From assembly GCA_028015205.1 (NCBI GenBank), contig CM051514.1:24568150-24632149 (forward strand): a stretch of DNA of 64,000 nucleotides. The letters are read 5' to 3'. This document shows, in pieces, positions 58,683-64,000 of the stretch; the first letter of the stretch is position 1; every line of letters starts with the position of its first letter. The DNA is from Mytilisepta virgata. Taxonomy: Eukaryota > Mollusca > Bivalvia > Mytilida > Mytilidae. A program made the position numbers and the translations under genes. The notes under the pieces were generated by a model. That model saw only the letters and a program-made list of their open reading frames with translations. It ran no database searches and was not told the DNA's origin.

Positions 58683-59727
58683 TGTAACGTGCAAAGGGGT
58701 ATCAATTGCACGTCCTTATGGGATCGTATCGAGGTTATTTCCTCGAGTTCTTTTGACATACGTCTGACCTGCGCGTGACTGATTCTCAAAGCTTAAAATG
58801 ACAGGAGACGACGGACACAAAGAAAGATATGAATCGACCTACAAATATTAATGTTGTAAACCCTGTGCGTACCTTAGCTATTATTTCAAGCATTTACTAC
58901 GACACAGTCTACCTTCCTGGGCTTTCCTCAGCACTCGTACTAAGATGCTGGATTTGTTCTGGCGTGTGCGTATTTCAGCACCTGCACCAAGTCAGCACTG
59001 CTGGACAATCTATATTGGCGTGTGCGTATCTCAGCACCTGCACCAAGTCAGCACGTCTGGACAGTCTGTATTGGCGTGTGCGTATTTCAGCACCTGCACC
59101 AAGTCAGCACGGCTGGACAAACTATATTGGTGTGTGCGTATCTCAGCACCTGCACAAAGTCAGCACGGCTGAACAATCTATATTTGCGTGTGCGTATTTC
59201 AGCACCTGCGCCAAGTCAGCACGGCTTCATTAATTAGCAACCTCTAATATGTCCTATTAATACTTCCTAAAACTCTTCTTCTACTACTTGCAATTTTATT
59301 ATACCTTATTATTTCCGAGTGGCTCTTTTGAACTTCTACACCGCAATTTATGATTTAACTAAGACACCTGCTTATATACTGGTAATGTGGACTATTCCAT
59401 TATCCAACGGACGATACCCATTGAAATAACTACCCCTAATCATCAGAGCGTTTTAAGATACCTGAATCATAAACATTTGAGCGCCTAAATGACGGCCCTA
59501 CTAATTGCAACTAATGATCCGAATATTTCCGTAATTAACAATTGTACCCGTACTTATTGGTTCTGTATATTAAAATGTCCTTGGTTACTTGTAAACACTT
59601 ACAAGAAATTAACACGTTAATACCTGAGCCGAACAATGCATTTATAGTAACCATTTCAAAGGATAAATATTATACTAAACCAGAATAATATAAATCTACA
59701 AATAGTCAATGAACCTATTTTGTCACA
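58683..59727 (-). repeat. 5' LTR of the Ty3/Gypsy element
   Basis: 1045 bp, tgtaacgtgcaaag to attttgtcaca, 10 bp longer than the 3' LTR because of ccgagtggct at about 59316. Contains the same five 56-bp repeats (from about 58961). Confidence 0.95.
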
Positions 59728-59731
59728 AAAG
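59728..59731. repeat. Target-site duplication AAAG, right
   Basis: Matches the AAAG at 50800-50803. The empty site would read ttgcttaaagcatacaa. Confidence 0.85.
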
Positions 59732-60028
59732 CATACAATTCTGGGTCGAAACATCCTTTAGTTATTCAACAAATGCAACATTCAGAGATGAATATCGGGG
59801 AAAGCTTTTACTTTAAGATATCAAAACTTGTAAAAAAAAATAGTCAGACTACAAATAGCCGAATATAAACGATAGGTTTTCCAATAATTGTTAGTGTGAA
59901 AACCAAGGATGTCTTCCTCGTGTATGACACTGTCCTTAGATGGTTATTTGACGTTTCCGGTCTTGAACTGACGAGTCGTATATCGATGAAATGTGCAAAT
60001 ATTGAGCATATCATAGAATATGTATTAA

Positions 60029-60421
60029 GGATGATCGCTGGTCTAATAAAAATATATAGGATTTGAAATAGGTGTTTTGGTTTGAGAGAACATATGAACA
60101 TATGAATAGATAACAAATAAGCAAGAAAAAAATATAGGTTCATGTGCAAATTTTAGAGCTATAAGGCCTTGAAAATTTGAAGGAAATGGGTTTTCTATGG
60201 AGTTTTCATTGTCTTTGCATTGACAGTCTCTCAAAGATGTATGAAAAAATAAAAAGTATTTCATAAAATTTTGTCAAATTCTATTTTAAGCTATATATGA
60301 TTCAATTATAAAAGAAAAAGTGGGGGTTCATGGGCAAAAAATTTCATGTTTAAGAAATGGATAAAAACCCAAGAATTCCGAAAATCTGACAGAAAGAACA
60401 AAACATAACCACCGAGCATCC
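60029..60421. mobile_element. piggyBac-like MITE, family 3, copy 2
   Basis: A 393-bp element flanked by TTAA (60025-60028, 60422-60425), ends GGATGATCGCTGGT and ACCACCGAGCATCC. Related to 17272-17661 by ends, length and internal 'tataagcc/ataaggcc...ttgaaaatttg' block. The minus frames across it are incidental. Confidence 0.8.
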
Positions 60422-60732
60422 TTAAGCTTATTCGTGTGACCTTCGGTGGAAAGAAACGACTGTGTACTTCTTCATAGGAATAATTACGCCATCAGCCTGC
60501 AGTTAAGACACTCGATATTGTATGTTTGATTACTAATATTTTCTGTCAGAAAGGTCAACAGAAGTAATTTGGGTGTCATAAAATTGACCAGATCTGATGT
60601 TATTCTCGTGAAATGAATACCAAATTAAAATATTTTATGAAATAATATCATAGAAATAATGAACCGAGGAATTTTCGAAGTGGTTATTTGCATTGATATA
60701 AAATTACATTGAAATGTTAATGTATTGTTACA

Positions 60733-61185
60733 AAATAACAATCCAAAGATACTAATATTAGATATAGTAAATTTATACTATGGTATATACGACGCATTTC
60801 AAGGAGTTACCTCTCATCAGGAGCATTAAAACCGAAACATTTGGAAGACCAAAAACCAAACTTATATTAAACAAGAAGTACTCAACCAAAAATACCGAAA
60901 TAGGAAGCCAAATTTCAACTAAGGAGATCTACCATGTGCAATACAAGGAATGAACCCTTAGTATTTCTATTATTTTTGAATTTTGCTAAATACTGGTAAT
61001 TTCTGTAACAAATCAATGAATAATCATGTCAGACAAGTCTGACGACTGGCTTGGCGCATACCCTCGGGCTAGGGTCCACCGGCAGAGGCATCATCCCAGG
61101 AGTTTCAAAATAACAATCCAAAGATACTAATATTAGATATAGTAAATTTATACTATGCTGTATACGACGCATTTCAAGGAGTTAC
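60733..61185 (+). repeat. ~376-bp partial-tandem repeat, locus 3
   Basis: Same two-copy structure as 42548-43028; the repeats start at about 60735 and 61111. The linker 'gtatttctattatttttg' and 'cagacaagtctgacgactgg' are conserved with locus 2. Confidence 0.8.
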
Positions 61186-61749
61186 AAATTACCAAATTTT
61201 ATAATAAACATCTGATACCAATTTTATAATAAACATCTGATACCAATGTATATCAGACTTTAATTATCAGAGCGGCATTAAAATAAATTGGAAAAAATAC
61301 GAATAAATTTGTTTGGAGTGCAATATGTTATCGGTCTTACTGAAATTGGGCAAGTAAATCCAGAAATGTGTATAGCATGAAAGGCATTTGGTATCTGAGG
61401 TCTACTCCTACTCAGACGAAAAGGCTGCTGGTGGAATAATAGTCCCAGATGGACCTAACACCGTAAGTAGTCATTGCGTCGGCAGAGAAATGCTCTTTTG
61501 ATACATTTGTTGAATTTTTTAATTGATAAAACTTTAAAATTTTGCTAAATATAGCGTTTCAACTCCCTTATGTAAATTTGACCTTACCTGTGTTTTGGGC
61601 CAGACTGTTAAGGCCTGTTTTATTCTATTGCGTATAATGGTTTGGTGTTTGTTTTGGTCTTTCATAACGTTTCGTGATGAGCATTACATGATTTTAATCC
61701 AGAAATGGAATTTGCTATCTGAATTTATTTCATTGCATTTGATTTTGAT

Positions 61750-62105
61750 CTAATTTAGGCAGCGAATTCAAATCGGCAGTTAGATTTCACGTCTGCATGG
61801 AACTGACACCTCACTGGATGTTATTCAGTAGCAATATAACTGGTCCCGTTAACGGAGCAGGGCATACTTACATTTCCGATATGGGAGTGTACATTGTAGT
61901 TCTTCAGTTTCTGTGCTATCTTGTTATAATTCTATTTAGTATGTTATACGTCTTTTATTCTTTTACTTATACACGTATCCTTGTTCCGCTCAATTCTCAT
62001 GAGTTTGTCTTACATTTTTTCGATCTTACGGACTTTTCCCTGTTTTGTCGCTTCGGTATTCTCTTGCCAATATATAATGTAATACTGTATGATATTATGA
62101 ATACC
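61750..62105 (+). repeat. 3' tail fragment of the YIDD-type RT family
   Basis: Contains 'ggtcccgttaacggagcagg' and a T-rich stretch (cttttattcttttacttata, then tctcatgagtttgtctt) similar to about 3240-3340 and to the tail at 21880. The 103-codon frame across it has no recognisable domain. Confidence 0.45.
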
Positions 62106-62244
62106 TGATAAGGATGTGTGTATAGGTAGGACCAAGAGTACTACGCAATCCAATCAATTCATTTCTTCTGTATATCTAAGTAAACTACAAAAGAGACAAC
62201 GATAAAAAATAAAATCGCTTAGGGCAACATCTAGAATGTGTTTC

Positions 62245-62765
62245 GGTTTCACATCTTCCTGAGTAGTCAACTCGCCTCTTTAATCATGTGTCACATCTTT
62301 ATGAGTGGTCAACTCGCCCCTTTTATCGTAGGTCATATCTTTCACGTGTTTCTGAGTAGTCAACTCGCCCCTTTAATCGTGTGTCATATGTTTCACGTGT
62401 TTCTGAGTAATCAGCCCGCCCCTTCAATCATGTTTGACATGCTTATTGGTAGTCAACTCGCCCCTTTAGTCATGGGTTATATATTTCACATGTTTATGAG
62501 TACTCAACTCGCCCCTTCAGTCATGGGTAATATATTTCACATGTTTATAAGTAGTCAACTCGCCCCTTTAGTCATGGGTAATATATATTACATGTTTCTG
62601 AGTAGTCAACTCTCCGCTTTGATCATGTTTAATATGTTTTACATGTTTCAGAGTAGTCAATTCCCCCTTATTCATTGATCACATGTTTCTAATTAGTCAA
62701 CTCGCCTCATTGGCCATGTTTCACATTTTTCTGATTAGTCAACTCGTCCCTTTAATGATGGGTCA
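62245..62765 (+). repeat. 51-bp minisatellite with an open 17-residue periodic frame
   Basis: About ten units of the type 'catgtttctgagtagtcaac' + 'tcgcccctttagtcatgggt'. Since 51 is a multiple of three, a frame of 146 codons stays open with 17-residue repeats (FLSSQLAPLIV and similar). No signal peptide, start context or splice support, so I call it a minisatellite. Confidence 0.75.
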
Positions 62766-62769
62766 GTGG

Positions 62770-64000
62770 TTAAATAGAGGCAAACATTCTCATTAACATT
62801 TAGCCAATATACATACTTTTTATATATACAATAAAGGTATCAAGTATAATAATTATATATAAACGTGTGTAATGAATACAAGTCTAGAACAAACTCTTTA
62901 AAAAAAGTAACCTGCACCGGGTCTTCTGTAAAATTTTCCCAAATACACTGTTCTCTGATAAAAAGTTTGTGACAAAGATCATTAAATAAATCAAGTACAC
63001 GTATATCCAAACGTTGATGATTTTTTTATTACATTAGATGGATGCAGAAAATAATTTTCCGTTGCATTTTGCCGGTTTTTTATTCCAATTATCAAATCGG
63101 CGTCAAATTCCTTAAAACCGAATCATGAATGTGTATTTTTCTTTGCATGTATGAAAGGATTACACAAAATTTTCCTATTTTATATGTCAATGTCAGAATA
63201 AAGGTAGAGGAAACTTATTGCATCCTGTTCACTTAAATTTCGGCAAAAGAATACTGAAGCAACAAAACACTGGAAAAAGTCGCAAATTACAAATTCAAAG
63301 GAAAAGGAAAAGTTCAAAGGAAAAGGAAAAGACATGCGAATGGAACACAACCACCAAACGCGACGAGGAAACATGTTTAACTAAAAGAGTAAAACATATA
63401 TAATAAACTAAACAAAAATATAACAAGACAGCACAGAAACTAAAAGACTAGCAAAGTGAACTATTAATTGATAAATAGATGCAACCCCAGGCCAGAAAAG
63501 TCTGAATTGTAAGTATGCGTATAACTTTTCAACCATAATACGGTAATTGATATCTATATGCCCACGGGATTAAACGTCGGATAATTAAAGGAGACGTTAC
63601 AGCCAAAAAATAAATTAGAATAGATTCTCTGAAGCTTATCGTTTGTGGTCTTTATGTGCTAAAGGCAAGATAAGATGACATTAACATAGCCAAGAATCAA
63701 TATATTTTACGTCAATCTTCTTTAACAACTGGTATTTGTATAATGTTTTTCTAATGTCATAGCGTAAATTCAGATTAATTCGAGCAAAAAATCACTAATC
63801 AGTTTAGGTTGACGGATATTATCATTGTCCTTTACTTGTTAATTTGTTGGAGACGTATGTTATTGGAAATTAGAATTAATCAAACGAAAACAAATTTTTT
63901 TGTTTGGGATTATAAGCACAACATTGATTTCATATATTACACCTTTTGTCACTGTAATGAAATTAAAGATGGTATTTGACGGGAAATTACATTAGATGAA
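62770..64000. other. No recognisable gene
   Basis: AT-rich. 63360-63480 is a minus-oriented tail fragment of the RT family (gtttaactaaaagagtaaaa, then agacagcacagaaac), matching 10360-10430. 63290-63335 has a short aaaggaaaagg direct repeat. Confidence 0.45.

Larger units (their letters stand above)
50804..59727 (-). mobile_element. Nearly complete Ty3/Gypsy LTR retrotransposon, 8.9 kb
   Basis: Layout in transcription order: 5' LTR 58683-59727, primer site 58657-58676, gag-pol 58640-53784, zinc-finger ORF2 53516-52740, 3' LTR 51838-50804, AAAG duplication outside. Domain order and tRNA primer are typical of Ty3/Gypsy. The long LTRs and the zinc-finger ORF set it apart from compact relatives such as the clam element Steamer, which as I recall has short LTRs and a single ORF. 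About 1.4% LTR divergence points to a fairly recent insertion. It looks impaired (integrase zinc ligands, pol tail). Confidence 0.95.

Overview
The window looks like gene-poor nuclear DNA from a bivalve mollusc, probably a mytilid. This is inferred from AT-rich, intron-rich sequence, spliceosomal signals, many small inverted-repeat elements and several repeat families that I recognise as bivalve-typical. No prokaryotic gene layout, rRNA, tRNA gene or CRISPR array was seen. Species cannot be fixed from the sequence alone.

Minus strand, 4.7-19.4 kb: two small secreted-peptide genes assembled from tiny symmetric exons. One (4745-11888) has a signal-peptide exon, two micro-exons of 30 and 24 bp, and a last exon carrying a two-cysteine, glycine-rich tail. 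The second (16518-19313) has a related signal-peptide exon, one 33-bp micro-exon and a similar cysteine/glycine tail followed by AATAAA. All joins are phase 1. A damaged third signal exon lies between them (14675-14711). None of these exons is long enough to show as an ordinary open reading frame.

Plus strand, 28.1-38.9 kb: a head-to-tail array of five ~2.25-kb units. Joining exons across unit borders gives a three-exon secreted protein with several N-glycosylation sequons and four cysteines. Three copies are intact and almost identical, two are decayed, and one orphan last exon starts the array.

Minus strand, 50.8-59.7 kb: a nearly complete Ty3/Gypsy-type LTR retrotransposon. It has 1.04-kb LTRs (about 1.4% apart by eye), a 4-bp AAAG target duplication, a tRNA-Leu primer site, a 1618-codon gag-pol frame, and a further zinc-finger ORF where env would sit, preceded directly by a splice acceptor. 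It carries damage: two integrase zinc ligands are missing and the pol tail is frame-shifted.

The rest is repeats and unassigned DNA: at least four TTAA-flanked piggyBac-like MITEs, a TIR family flanked by TTA/TA, long foldback elements, a ~376-bp partial-tandem repeat at three loci, two long 'tagctcacctg' elements in opposite orientation with internal arrays, fragments of a YIDD-type reverse transcriptase, minisatellites and microsatellites, and one decayed coding region (25446-25889). All gene calls rest on reading frames, splice signals and recurrence; no database search or transcript was available.
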